35,201 nucleotides of DNA from CAYJBH01 sp964369445. GTDB taxonomy: Bacteria; Bacillota; Clostridia; Oscillospirales; Ruminococcaceae. The position numbers and the translations under genes are program-made. Below the pieces are notes generated by a model, which was not told the DNA's origin, made no database searches, and saw only the letters and a program-made list of their open reading frames with translations. Shown one piece after another: positions 1-7,809 of the stretch (position 1 is its first letter; each line of letters starts with the position of its first letter). The stretch is taken from assembly GCA_964369445.1 (NCBI GenBank), contig CAYJFU010000018.1, forward strand, positions 1-35,201. Direction: 5' to 3'.

Positions 1-967
1 CGTAGTTGCCGGTGATAAACTCGGCGGTGGCCTCCTGTGCGTCCTGTGCAATTCGCAGACTGTCGGTTCTCATGTAGGTGATAAGACCCACAGCGCCTAT
101 GCCCTCCAGCTCAACACCCTCATACAGCATCTGTGCGACACGCATCGTCTGTGTCGGCGAATATCCGAGCTTGCGTGACGCGTCCTGCTGTAGCGTCGAT
201 GTGATAAACGGCGGTGCAGGGGCACGGTGGCGCACACCGTTCTTTATATCGGTGACGGTAAACTGCTTACCGACCTCGGCAAGGATGGTGTCCGACTCCT
301 GCTTTGTGCGCACTTCCTTGACTTTTTTGCCGTCTTTGCCATAGTAGTGCGCAGAAAACTTTCCGCCGTCCTTTGTGGAAAACACCGCGGATATGTCATA
401 GTATTCCTGCGGCACAAAGCGCTCTATCTCCCTCTCGCGGTCGACAACAAGACGCAATGCGACGGACTGCACACGTCCGGCGGACAGTCCACGCTGAACT
501 TTACGCCACAAAAACGGCGAAATTGTGTAGCCGACAAGGCGGTCCAGTACGCGTCTTGTCTGCTGTGCGTAAAATAGGTTTTTGTCGATGGACCGCGGAT
601 TTTGCATACCCTCCGTCACACCTTTTTTTGTTATTTCACCAAAGGTGACACGGTTTTGCAGATCTTTATCGAGTTTTAACATCTCGGCAAGGTGCCACGA
701 AATGGCCTCGCCCTCGCGGTCAGGGTCGGTTGCAAGGAAAACCTCATCACTTCCTTTTGCCGCCGCTTTAAGTTGCTTTATAAGAGCGGCCTTGCCCTTT
801 GCGTTGGTGTACTGCGGCTCAAAGCCGTTTTCCACATCAATACCCAGCCGCGTAGAGGGCAGGTCACGAACATGCCCATTGCTCGCCATAACGGTGAAAC
901 CCTTGCCCAGATACTTTCCTATCGTCTTCGCCTTTGCAGGCGACTCAACTATTAATAATTTTGACAT
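1..967 (-). CDS. topA: DNA topoisomerase I, type IA (N-terminal 322 residues; 3' end outside window)
   Basis: Relaxes negatively supercoiled DNA by single-strand passage through a transient 5'-phosphotyrosine bond. The reading frame starts at ATG 967-965 behind a good SD (AAGGAG, 971-976) and is still open at base 1, so the C-terminal part, including any zinc-ribbon repeats, is missing from the window only. Visible landmarks are the N-terminal Toprim domain opening with LLIVESPAKAKTIGKYL, the acidic metal-binding motif DPDREGE at residues 81-87, the QSVALRLVVDRE stretch of domain II/IV, and the active-site tyrosine Y298 in GLITYMRTDS. These are family-typical and nothing looks degraded. It is divergent from lysS across a 386-bp gap that holds its own promoter. 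Identity is certain at family level. Confidence 0.97.
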   Translation of the reverse strand, partial: MSKLLIVESPAKAKTIGKYLGKGFTVMASNGHVRDLPSTRLGIDVENGFEPQYTNAKGKAALIKQLKAAAKGSDEVFLATDPDREGEAISWHLAEMLKLDKDLQNRVTFGEITKKGVTEGMQNPRSIDKNLFYAQQTRRVLDRLVGYTISPFLWRKVQRGLSAGRVQSVALRLVVDREREIERFVPQEYYDISAVFSTKDGGKFSAHYYGKDGKKVKEVRTKQESDTILAEVGKQFTVTDIKNGVRHRAPAPPFITSTLQQDASRKLGYSPTQTMRVAQMLYEGVELEGIGAVGLITYMRTDSLRIAQDAQEATAEFITGNY

Positions 968-1001
968 ATGCTCCTTGAAATGGGTGTTCAACTAATCTAT
1001 A

Positions 1002-1030
1002 TTATTAGCACAGTTTTGTGAAAATGTCAA
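1002..1030 (-). promoter_or_regulatory. Predicted topA promoter
   Basis: On the minus strand TTGACA (1030-1025) is followed after exactly 17 bp by TAATAA (1007-1002), inside a longer TAATAATAT run. The start would lie about 30 bp upstream of the topA SD. The -35 element is perfect and the -10 is imperfect. Confidence 0.55.
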
Positions 1031-1037
1031 CAAAAAG

Positions 1038-1067
1038 TTGTTTTTGGGCGTGATTTGGCTGTATAAT
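1038..1067 (+). promoter_or_regulatory. Possible promoter for a short transcript upstream of lysS
   Basis: TTGTTT (1038-1043) and a perfect TATAAT (1062-1067) are 18 bp apart on the + strand. Transcription from here would run about 215 nt into the intrinsic terminator at 1244-1289 without meeting a convincing ORF. The -35 box is weak, so this is tentative. Confidence 0.3.
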
Positions 1068-1243
1068 TGATTATTATCGGTGTAATTTAACACTCGTCAG
1101 CGAATAATTCCGTGCACTCAACACTTGAATTTTATCATAACGTTTGCTAAATATAGTTGCATGGCATTTGCACTGAAAACCACAACTATAATTATACTTT
1201 TATATTTATCCGCGCTGTAGGCCTTAAAAAAACATCAACCCTT

Positions 1244-1289
1244 TGTGCGCTGTTTGTCGATTTTTGACAATTAGCGCGCAGTTTTTTTT
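1244..1289 (+). terminator. Intrinsic terminator just upstream of the lysS promoter
   Basis: A 15-bp arm at 1244-1258 pairs with 1266-1280 (12 Watson-Crick pairs, two G-U pairs, one mismatch) around a 7-nt loop and is followed by G plus eight Ts (1282-1289). This is a textbook Rho-independent terminator on the + strand. No + strand gene precedes it, so it must end a non-coding transcript or an attenuated leader, or insulate lysS. Confidence 0.75.
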
Positions 1290-1297
1290 CAAATCAC

Positions 1298-1325
1298 TTG
1301 TAATTTTCGTAAAATAATGTATAAT
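1298..1325 (+). promoter_or_regulatory. lysS promoter
   Basis: TTGTAA (1298-1303) and a perfect TATAAT (1320-1325) are separated by 16 bp. The transcript would start near 1332, leaving only about 20 nt of leader before the TTG start at 1354. It lies directly after the upstream terminator, so lysS can be transcribed independently of it. Confidence 0.6.
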
Positions 1326-1353
1326 AACTTTGTATGTTTTATATGAGGTTAAA

Positions 1354-2853
1354 TTGAAAGAGATAGAAACACAGAGCAGACAGGAGCTTTCTGAACTGCT
1401 ACAGATAAGAAAAGACAAGCTGACAGCCGCCGTTCAGGCAGGCAAAGATCCCTTTAAGCACACAAGTTATCCGGTTGATGCATATGCGGCAAATATCGTC
1501 GCTGACTTTGTCGACCCACAGGAGGGCGAGGAGCTTAAAGCTGTCTACATCGCAGGGCGATTGACGGCAAAGCGCGACATGGGCAAGGCTAGCTTTGCCG
1601 ATGTGACCGATACAACGGGACGCATACAGCTTTACATTAAAAAGGACGTTCTGGGCGAGGAACTCTATGCCGACTTTTTACACTGTGACATCGGTGACAT
1701 CGTTGGCGTGCACGGTGATGTGTTCCGTACCCGCAAGGGCGAGATTTCCGTCGCAGTCAAAAGCATGGAGTTTTTGGCAAAGGCGTTGCTTCCGCTGCCG
1801 GAAAAATGGCACGGACTTAAAGATACCGAGACGCGCTATCGTCAACGCTATGTTGATTTGATAGCCAATCCCGACGTTAAAAACACCTTTGTACAGCGCA
1901 GTAAAATTATCCGCGAGATGCGCAACGTGCTGGATGAGATGGGCTTTTTGGAGGTGGAGACACCTGTGCTTCACAACGAGGCAGGTGGCGCGGCGGCGCG
2001 TCCGTTTAACACCCACCACAACGCGCTCGGCATGGATATGGTACTGCGCATTGCTCTTGAGTTGCACCTAAAGCGCCTTATCGTGGGCGGATTTGACAAG
2101 GTGTACGAGATAGGTCGCGTCTTTCGCAACGAGGGCATTTCTCCAAAACACAACCCTGAGTTTACTTTGCTTGAATTGTACCAAGCGTATACAGACTATA
2201 AGGGCATGATGCGCCTTTGCGAGACGCTTATCCGTGAGATTGCACAACGTGTGTTTGGCAAGACGGTTTTTGAGTTTGAGGGAAACGACATTGACCTCGG
2301 CGCACCGTTTGCGGTACTGCGCATGACCGATGCCGTAAAGCAACACGCCGACATCGACTTTGATGCCATCAACTTTGAGCAGGCAAAAGCGCTTGCCAAG
2401 GAGCACGGCTTTGAGCTTATGAGCCACCACGGCAAGGGCGATATACTCAACATGTTTTTTGAGCGCTATGCTGAGGATAAACTTGTTCAGCCGACCTTCC
2501 TCACCCATCATCCGGTGGAAATTTCGCCGCTGTCGAAAAAGTGTCCCGATAATCCGGAGTACACCGAGCGTTTTGAGCTGTTTATCGGCGGTAGAGAGTA
2601 TGCCAACGCCTTTAGCGAGCTAAACGACCCGATAGATCAACGCGAGCGCTTTGAAGCACAGGAGACGGCAAAAGCGGCGGGCGACGAGGAGGCCACAGGA
2701 GTTGATGAGGACTTCTTAACGGCGCTGTCTTACGGTATGCCACCCACAGGCGGTATTGGCATTGGTATTGACAGGCTTGTCATGCTGTTGACCGGCAGTG
2801 TCAGCATACGTGACGTACTGCTGTTCCCGACCATGAAGCCGATAAAGGAGTAG
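1354..2853 (+). CDS. lysS: Lysyl-tRNA synthetase, class II
   Basis: Charges tRNA-Lys with lysine using ATP. The 499-residue length is normal for bacterial LysS. An N-terminal OB-fold anticodon-binding domain (about residues 50-160, with AGRLTAKRDMGKASFADV) precedes the class II catalytic core. Motif 2 is visible as GRVFRNEGISPKHNPEFT and motif 3 as GIGIGIDRLVMLLTG near the C-terminus. I place the start at TTG 1354 because GAGG (1345-1348) lies five bases upstream; an earlier in-frame TTG at 1330 has no SD and overlaps the predicted transcription start. ruvX/yqgF follows after 5 bp, so the two are probably cotranscribed. Confidence 0.97.
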   Translation: MKEIETQSRQELSELLQIRKDKLTAAVQAGKDPFKHTSYPVDAYAANIVADFVDPQEGEELKAVYIAGRLTAKRDMGKASFADVTDTTGRIQLYIKKDVLGEELYADFLHCDIGDIVGVHGDVFRTRKGEISVAVKSMEFLAKALLPLPEKWHGLKDTETRYRQRYVDLIANPDVKNTFVQRSKIIREMRNVLDEMGFLEVETPVLHNEAGGAAARPFNTHHNALGMDMVLRIALELHLKRLIVGGFDKVYEIGRVFRNEGISPKHNPEFTLLELYQAYTDYKGMMRLCETLIREIAQRVFGKTVFEFEGNDIDLGAPFAVLRMTDAVKQHADIDFDAINFEQAKALAKEHGFELMSHHGKGDILNMFFERYAEDKLVQPTFLTHHPVEISPLSKKCPDNPEYTERFELFIGGREYANAFSELNDPIDQRERFEAQETAKAAGDEEATGVDEDFLTALSYGMPPTGGIGIGIDRLVMLLTGSVSIRDVLLFPTMKPIKE

Positions 2854-2858
2854 ATGCA

Positions 2859-3281
2859 TTGAAAATAATGGCAGTTGACTACGGCACAAGCCGCACAGGT
2901 CTTGCGGCGTGCGACAGGACGGAGTTTTTGTGTTCGCCTCTTGGTGTGCTGACGGAAAAAAGCATGGCAAAGACAGCAGAGAAGATTGTCTATGCCGTGC
3001 GTGAGTACGATATCGGCATGGTGGTTATCGGTGTGCCGGTGCGCGAGGACGGCGAAGTTCACCCACATGCAGAGAGTTGCCGCAAGCTCGGTTCTATATT
3101 AGCCGGAATTATTGAGCAACCTGTTGAATATATTGAAGAAGACAATACTACAATGGAAGCGAACGAAATACTAAAGCGAAACGGTAAGCACGGCAAAAAG
3201 CGCAAAGAGACCGAGGATGCCGTTGCGGCAGCGCTTATTCTTGAGCGTTTTTTAGAAAAAAGACAGACGCTAAAAACGTAG
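2859..3281 (+). CDS. ruvX: Putative pre-16S rRNA nuclease / Holliday junction resolvase (YqgF/RuvX family)
   Basis: Small RNase H-fold nuclease family; members process the 5' end of 16S rRNA and have been proposed as Holliday junction resolvases. The 140-residue length is typical. Visible motifs are the first acidic motif MAVDYGTSRTGLA (catalytic Asp), the GVPVREDGEVHPHA region, the second acidic/TT motif EEDNTTMEAN and the C-terminal ETEDAVAAALIL with the last catalytic Asp. The start is TTG 2859, preceded by AAGGAG (2845-2850) at good spacing; an ATG nine bases later would also leave the fold intact. It follows lysS by only 5 bp, so the SD lies inside the lysS 3' end. Confidence 0.9.
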   Translation: MKIMAVDYGTSRTGLAACDRTEFLCSPLGVLTEKSMAKTAEKIVYAVREYDIGMVVIGVPVREDGEVHPHAESCRKLGSILAGIIEQPVEYIEEDNTTMEANEILKRNGKHGKKRKETEDAVAAALILERFLEKRQTLKT

Positions 3282-3287
3282 GTAAGC

Positions 3288-3320
3288 GGACATAGAAAGT
3301 CAAATCAGCGCTCTGTGTCC
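3288..3320 (+). other. Hairpin between ruvX and the membrane-protein pair
   Basis: A 9-bp stem (3288-3296 with 3312-3320, one G-U pair) encloses a 15-nt loop. No T-run follows, so it is a weak terminator candidate at best; it may be a processing site or mRNA 3' stabiliser. Confidence 0.3.
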
Positions 3321-3360
3321 ACACCCAACGCAGTAACTATCACAGCAATCGGAGCAATTA

Positions 3361-3942
3361 ATGAGGATGAGTTTTTTTGGCAAATTAACGGTGGGTTTTT
3401 TCCTTTTTACACTGTTTTTTGTCGCTTCTCTTGTACTGTTTTACTATACCTGCTACCAAAACGACAAAAACCAGGTGGATCTTATGAACCTGCAACTACC
3501 CGATGTCATGGAGTTGCAAGAGGTTTTGCGTCGATACCCACAGCTCAGCACCGTGTCCTATACCGAGGACGGCAGGGTTACGCTCTATGACACCGAGCAG
3601 GAGGCTATAGGTACCTTTAAGGTGGATGGCGAGGGTCAAAAGGACGTGCTTCGAACAGTTAACAGCATCTACAAAGATGACGACGGAATTGTGTTTTCCT
3701 ACACTCAAAACCAGTTTTCCGTGTCAGCACAGGTGATTTTTCCGACCATCCCCATCGAGACACAGGATAGAAAAAACAGCAACACCGAAACGATAACAAA
3801 GATAGAAAACGGTGTTTACACCCTCGTGACAGATTTTGATTATATGCGGTTTATGTCACCCGAGGAGATATATTCACAATTATTAAACATGTATGAATCG
3901 CTAAAGCAAGGTTTAGGGGAGCTTGAAAGTTATGCAGCATAA
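3361..3942 (+). CDS. Uncharacterised membrane-anchored protein, single N-terminal helix
   Basis: I do not recognise this 193-residue protein. It has a short basic start (MRMSFFGK), one hydrophobic helix at about residues 8-31 (rich in F, L and V), then a soluble, mostly polar domain of about 160 residues, probably outside the membrane. The soluble part has alternating patterns suggesting beta strands (STVSYTEDGRVTLYDTEQE) and no cysteines beyond the membrane edge. The start ATG 3361 is six bases after GGAG (3351-3354). Its stop codon overlaps the next gene by 11 bp, which argues for translational coupling and a shared membrane complex. Nothing in the sequence points to an enzymatic role. Confidence 0.75.
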   Translation: MRMSFFGKLTVGFFLFTLFFVASLVLFYYTCYQNDKNQVDLMNLQLPDVMELQEVLRRYPQLSTVSYTEDGRVTLYDTEQEAIGTFKVDGEGQKDVLRTVNSIYKDDDGIVFSYTQNQFSVSAQVIFPTIPIETQDRKNSNTETITKIENGVYTLVTDFDYMRFMSPEEIYSQLLNMYESLKQGLGELESYAA

Positions 3943-4594
3943 AAAAGAAAACAAGGTCGTGGCGTTCGTACTGTTTTTGATAAGGCGCGCGGTTAAAACG
4001 GTGCTGTTTTTTGCATTTGCACTTGCCGTCATTTATGATTACAACACTTCGTCGGCTTTAAACGACGTGTCAGGTAACGTTTACATGCGCTTGTCCGATG
4101 TCAACAGCTATATTGTCGCAATGGCGGCAGTACTGCTGAGCGCGATTTTGTACATTTCATTCGGACTCAGTCAGCGCAAGCCGGTGTTTTTCTCTGTCGA
4201 CATATTGTTTTTAGGTATTACTGCAATTTATTTTGCCGCCACCTACAACGGTTGGATCACCGAAATACCGGCAGATGTATCGGGTTATGATCTGCTTTTA
4301 TCCAACGTCAAACTGCTGTTTCACGGGTTGTGGCTTGTTGCGACGGTCGTGTATATAGTTGCAATGGGTGTAAAGCTTATCAGGTGGCAGATGATAGAGG
4401 TTTACGTTGAGGACGGCGACATCCGCCGTGAGGTTTTCGAGACGCAGATGAGCGAGCAGAAAACCGAAAAACTTAACGGCATACACAGACAACTCGAGCA
4501 AAAGGAAGTGCAGACTGATTTCAGCGAGGCGGACTACCGCGACGTACTGCTTTACGTCATGCGCGAAAAGGTGAAGTTGCACCAATATTACTAG
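3932..4594 (+). CDS. Uncharacterised membrane protein with about four helices and a charged C-terminal tail
   Basis: A 220-residue protein I cannot assign. Predicted membrane segments are near residues 20-36, 59-79, 86-104 and 127-149. They are followed by a cytoplasmic tail of about 70 residues that is strongly charged and could form a coiled coil around EQKTEKLNGIHRQLEQKEVQ. I prefer ATG 3932 because AGGGGAG at 3915-3921 is ten bases upstream; the in-frame TTG at 3923 is too close to that SD. The start lies inside the end of the previous gene (11-bp overlap), so the two are almost certainly coexpressed. About 500 bp without genes follows. Function unknown. Confidence 0.75.
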   Translation: MQHKKENKVVAFVLFLIRRAVKTVLFFAFALAVIYDYNTSSALNDVSGNVYMRLSDVNSYIVAMAAVLLSAILYISFGLSQRKPVFFSVDILFLGITAIYFAATYNGWITEIPADVSGYDLLLSNVKLLFHGLWLVATVVYIVAMGVKLIRWQMIEVYVEDGDIRREVFETQMSEQKTEKLNGIHRQLEQKEVQTDFSEADYRDVLLYVMREKVKLHQYY

Positions 4595-5099
4595 ACAATT
4601 GTGTTTTGATTTAAGGCAAGCAGATGTTGAGTGACTTTTTCGTCAGACAAGGCAAAAAAGCGGTGTGCTTCTTTGTGAATGTGTGTTTTGACAACAAAAC
4701 ACGGTAAAAAAACGTCGTATAAGGATAGCTTAACTCTCGTGACAGCACTTTCTTCGGTAGGCCGATTGCGCTTTATTTTCAATCTGTTTTGTACGGCAAA
4801 ACGGTTAATGAAAACCAAACGCTATGCCTCAATGTTTAACACACAGCAAACCACCACCCACTCATTTTTGTTGCTTGCTCCCTCTGCCACCTTCGGCTTG
4901 TTATGTTGCGATGCCACAGGGCTAAAGCCTGGCTAGTCAATCGACCGCAATGTCGCTGCTTTGCAGAAGTAGGACAATCTGATGTGCTAAGCACATTGCC
5001 GGCGAACATTACTTTTGGAAAAAAGTTTCAAAACTTTTTCAACACTTTTGCGCATGTGTCGACATGTGCCGGAATTACATAAAAGAAAGGGAAACTTTA
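4595..5099. other. 505-bp gene-free stretch upstream of potA with several hairpins
   Basis: Neither strand carries an ORF with a convincing start. Structures seen: a perfect 8-bp hairpin at 4683-4702 (GTGTTTTG/CAAAACAC), a 6-bp hairpin at 4982-4996 (ATGTGC/GCACAT), an AT-rich 9-bp hairpin at 5020-5039 (AAAAAGTTT/AAACTTTTT) and the 8-bp palindrome TGTCGACA at 5057-5064. The segment 4880-5000 has the look of a dispersed intergenic repeat (GC-rich, many short stems). I could not find a consensus promoter for potA. The string TTTTTCAACAC here (5035-5045) also occurs at 20293-20303. Confidence 0.45.
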
Positions 5100-6137
5100 T
5101 TGGTAGAAAACGGAATAATATCAATGTCGGGGATACGTGTAGATTACGGACGTGAGAACATTTTGGAGGACTTTTCACTCTCCATCGCCGACAAGGAATT
5201 TGTGACGTTACTGGGGCCGTCGGGATGCGGCAAAACTACTACACTTCGGGTTATAGGCGGGTTTATCATACCAAAAAGCGGCACGGTGCTGTTTGATGGC
5301 AACGATATCACTAATCTGCCACCCTACAAAAGACAAGTCAATACAGTTTTCCAAAAATATGCGCTGTTTCCGCATCTGGATGTCTATGAAAATGTTGCGT
5401 TCGGCCTGCGGGTTAAAAAACTGCCCCATGCAGAGATAAAATCGCGCGTTATGCCCATGCTTGAAATGGTGGGGCTTAAAGGTTTTGAGGCGCGCAACAC
5501 CGATAAACTTTCCGGCGGACAGCAACAGCGTGTCGCCATAGCGCGCGCCCTTGTCAACCATCCGCGCATACTTCTCCTTGACGAGCCGCTGGGTGCACTG
5601 GACTTAAAACTGCGCAAAGAGATGCAAATAGAGCTAAAACGCATACAGCAAAACCTCGACATTACATTCGTCTATGTGACCCACGACCAAGAAGAAGCGC
5701 TGACAATGTCGTACAGGGTTGTCGTCATGAAGGACGGTCTTATACAGCAAAGCGGTACGCCGCAGGACATATACAACGAGCCGATAAATAGCTTTGTTGC
5801 GGACTTTATCGGCGAGTCCAACATCATAACCGGCTACATGCCGCAGGATTACTCCGTTGAGTTCGGTGGGGCGCTGTTTGACTGTGTCGACAAGGGTTTC
5901 GGACGATGTCCCGTCAACGTTGTCGTACGTCCCGAGGACATCGACATCGTGCCGGCAATACAGGGTAAAATCAGCGGTCTTGTCAAGACGGTTGTCTTTA
6001 AAGGCGTGCATTATGAGATAGAGGTGGAAAGCTCCGGCTATGACTGGATTATCCACTCGACACAGGCGCAGATACCGGGCGATATGGTCGGTCTTGACAT
6101 CGGTCCGGAAGAGATACACATCATGAAATATGAATAG
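5100..6137 (+). CDS. potA: Spermidine/putrescine ABC transporter, ATP-binding protein PotA
   Basis: Hydrolyses ATP to drive polyamine import through PotBC. The 345-residue protein contains Walker A GPSGCGKT (39-46), a Q-loop in VNTVFQKYALFPHL, the signature LSGGQQQRVAIARAL, Walker B ILLLDEPLGALD and the switch histidine in VTHDQEEAL, then a C-terminal TOBE-type domain of about 110 residues. The start is TTG 5100 (LVENG) because AGAAAGGG lies about eight bases upstream; the upstream in-frame ATG 5064 has no SD. The gene order potA-potB-potC-potD and the tight spacing (potB starts 15 bp later) support polyamine rather than iron or sulfate specificity. Confidence 0.95.
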   Translation: MVENGIISMSGIRVDYGRENILEDFSLSIADKEFVTLLGPSGCGKTTTLRVIGGFIIPKSGTVLFDGNDITNLPPYKRQVNTVFQKYALFPHLDVYENVAFGLRVKKLPHAEIKSRVMPMLEMVGLKGFEARNTDKLSGGQQQRVAIARALVNHPRILLLDEPLGALDLKLRKEMQIELKRIQQNLDITFVYVTHDQEEALTMSYRVVVMKDGLIQQSGTPQDIYNEPINSFVADFIGESNIITGYMPQDYSVEFGGALFDCVDKGFGRCPVNVVVRPEDIDIVPAIQGKISGLVKTVVFKGVHYEIEVESSGYDWIIHSTQAQIPGDMVGLDIGPEEIHIMKYE

Positions 6138-6152
6138 AAAGGGAATGTAAAG

Positions 6153-6962
6153 TTGTTAAAGTCTCGGGTAGCAGTACCGTACATTCTGTGGATGATAGTA
6201 TTCATCGCAGGCCCGCTTTTTTTAGTGATTTACTTTGCTTTTACCGACAAATCGGGAGCGTTCAGTCTCGATAATGTCGCAGAGCTCGCAGGATACACAC
6301 CGGTGTTTTTGCGAAGTATAATACTTGCGGCAATTTCCACCGCAATTTGTCTTGTGATAGCCTATCCCGTCAGTTTTATCATAAGCCGTGTTGCCGCGCG
6401 AAAACAAAAGATGTTTTTGACGCTTGTTATGCTTCCGATGTGGATAAATTTTTTACTGCGTACATACGCATGGATGGCACTTATCGAGCGCACCGGCATT
6501 ATAAATTCTATGCTCGGCATACTTGGTATCGGCCCGTTTGATATGATAGGCACCGATGGCGCCATTGTTCTAGGCATGGTTTACAACTACCTGCCGTTTA
6601 TGATATTGCCCATGTACTCGACAATGGTTAAAATTGACAACAGTGTCATCGAGGCGGCGCAGGATCTTGGCTCGGGGCCGCTTCAGGTGTTTAAAAACGT
6701 GTTGTGGCCACTGTCACTTCGCGGTGTTACGACGGGCATAACGCTTGTGTTTGTGCCGGCTATAAGTACATTTATCATCTCACGTATGCTCGGCGGCGGC
6801 ACACTTCTCGTCGGCGATCTTATCGAACTGCAATTTCTGGGCAACGCGCCGAACTACAACCTCGGCTCGGCAATGGCGCTTGTACTGATGCTCATTGTAC
6901 TGCTCATTATGACCCTCATGAACCAGATAGGCGATGAGGAAAGCATGGAGGGCATGGTATGA
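6153..6962 (+). CDS. potB: Spermidine/putrescine ABC transporter permease PotB
   Basis: Inner-membrane half of the polyamine channel, 269 residues with about six membrane helices, the first beginning within PYILWMIVFIAGPLFLVIYFAF. The cytoplasmic EAA loop that docks PotA is visible as EAAQDLGSGPLQVFKNVLWPLS. The start is TTG 6153 with AAAGGGA upstream; the next in-frame Met would remove part of the first helix. Its stop overlaps the potC start in an ATGA arrangement, so PotB and PotC are translationally coupled, as expected for a 1:1 heterodimer. Confidence 0.95.
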   Translation: MLKSRVAVPYILWMIVFIAGPLFLVIYFAFTDKSGAFSLDNVAELAGYTPVFLRSIILAAISTAICLVIAYPVSFIISRVAARKQKMFLTLVMLPMWINFLLRTYAWMALIERTGIINSMLGILGIGPFDMIGTDGAIVLGMVYNYLPFMILPMYSTMVKIDNSVIEAAQDLGSGPLQVFKNVLWPLSLRGVTTGITLVFVPAISTFIISRMLGGGTLLVGDLIELQFLGNAPNYNLGSAMALVLMLIVLLIMTLMNQIGDEESMEGMV

Positions 6963-7759
6963 AAAAGGCAGGTAATATCTTTTTCGCCCTTGCACTAGGG
7001 TTTTTGTACATCCCCATCATCGTCATGATGGTGTACAGTTTTAACGAGAGCAAAAGTTATGCTGTTTTCAGCGGCTTTACCTTTAAGTGGTATGTGCAAC
7101 TTTTCCAAAACGAGCTGTTGCTGGAAGCGCTGTTTCGCAGTTTAGCGCTTGCGATATTTTCGGCGTTTATTGCAACGATTATCGGCACGCTCGCCTCGGT
7201 TGGCATCTTCAACATGAAGCGCGTGCCGCGCCTTGTCGTCATGAACGTGTCCTACATGCCGGTTATCAACCCCGAAATAGTCACCGGTGTGTCGCTAATG
7301 TTGCTGTTTGCGGTGTTTAACGACCTTGTGCCGATACAGATTTTCGGTATGCCGACCCTTATCATAGCGCACATAACCTTTAATCTTCCGTATGTAATAC
7401 TGACCGTCATGCCAAAACTACGCCAGATGGACGAACGCCTTGTCGAGGCGGCACTGGATCTGGGTTGCAGTCCGGTGCAGGCGTTTTTTAAGGTGGTTTT
7501 GCCGGAACTCAGCCCCGGCATTATATCCGGCTTTTTGATAGCGCTTACCTTTTCCATCGACGACTTTGTCATCAGTTACTTTACCAGCGGCACGGTGCAG
7601 ACACTGCCCATAGCCATATATTCCATGACACGCAAAAGGGTAAGCCCTGAGATAAACGCGCTGTCCACCATTATTTTTGTCGTGGTGATGGCGGTGCTGA
7701 TCATTTCGAATTTACGGCAAAACCGTAAAGATAAATTGGCTATGTCCGTCGAATCGTAA
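6959..7759 (+). CDS. potC: Spermidine/putrescine ABC transporter permease PotC
   Basis: Second membrane subunit of the polyamine importer, 266 residues and about six helices. It opens with KKAGNIFFALALGFLYIPIIV and carries the EAA loop EAALDLGCSPVQAFFKVVLPEL. The family-typical FSIDDFVISYFTSG stretch follows in the last third. ATG 6959 is preceded by GGAGGG (6948-6953) inside potB and overlaps the potB stop by 4 bp. potD follows after about 50 bp. Confidence 0.95.
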   Translation: MKKAGNIFFALALGFLYIPIIVMMVYSFNESKSYAVFSGFTFKWYVQLFQNELLLEALFRSLALAIFSAFIATIIGTLASVGIFNMKRVPRLVVMNVSYMPVINPEIVTGVSLMLLFAVFNDLVPIQIFGMPTLIIAHITFNLPYVILTVMPKLRQMDERLVEAALDLGCSPVQAFFKVVLPELSPGIISGFLIALTFSIDDFVISYFTSGTVQTLPIAIYSMTRKRVSPEINALSTIIFVVVMAVLIISNLRQNRKDKLAMSVES

Positions 7760-7809
7760 AGTAGCGGTTGGCGTGGCATTGCACAGAACAAACGGAGGTA
7801 AATCATAAG

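Larger units (their letters stand above)
968..1353. other. 386-bp gene-free divergent region between topA and lysS
   Basis: No ORF with a plausible start lies here. From left to right it contains the topA promoter (minus strand), a possible + strand promoter (TATAAT at 1062-1067), a dyad TATAGTTG/CAACTATA separated by about 24 nt near 1153-1191, a strong hairpin with a T-run (1244-1289) and the lysS promoter (1298-1325). I looked for a T-box or L-box type leader, especially the conserved T-box core, and did not find one. Confidence 0.6.

Noticed and set aside
968..1353. T-box or lysine riboswitch controlling lysS
   Set aside because: The conserved T-box core and the lysine-riboswitch junction are not present, and a promoter lies after the terminator.
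4591..4818. 75-codon minus-strand ORF downstream of the four-helix membrane protein
   Set aside because: It starts with TTG on a weak SD, overlaps the convergent upstream gene end and has no family features. It probably arises by chance in gene-free DNA, although its composition is not obviously random.
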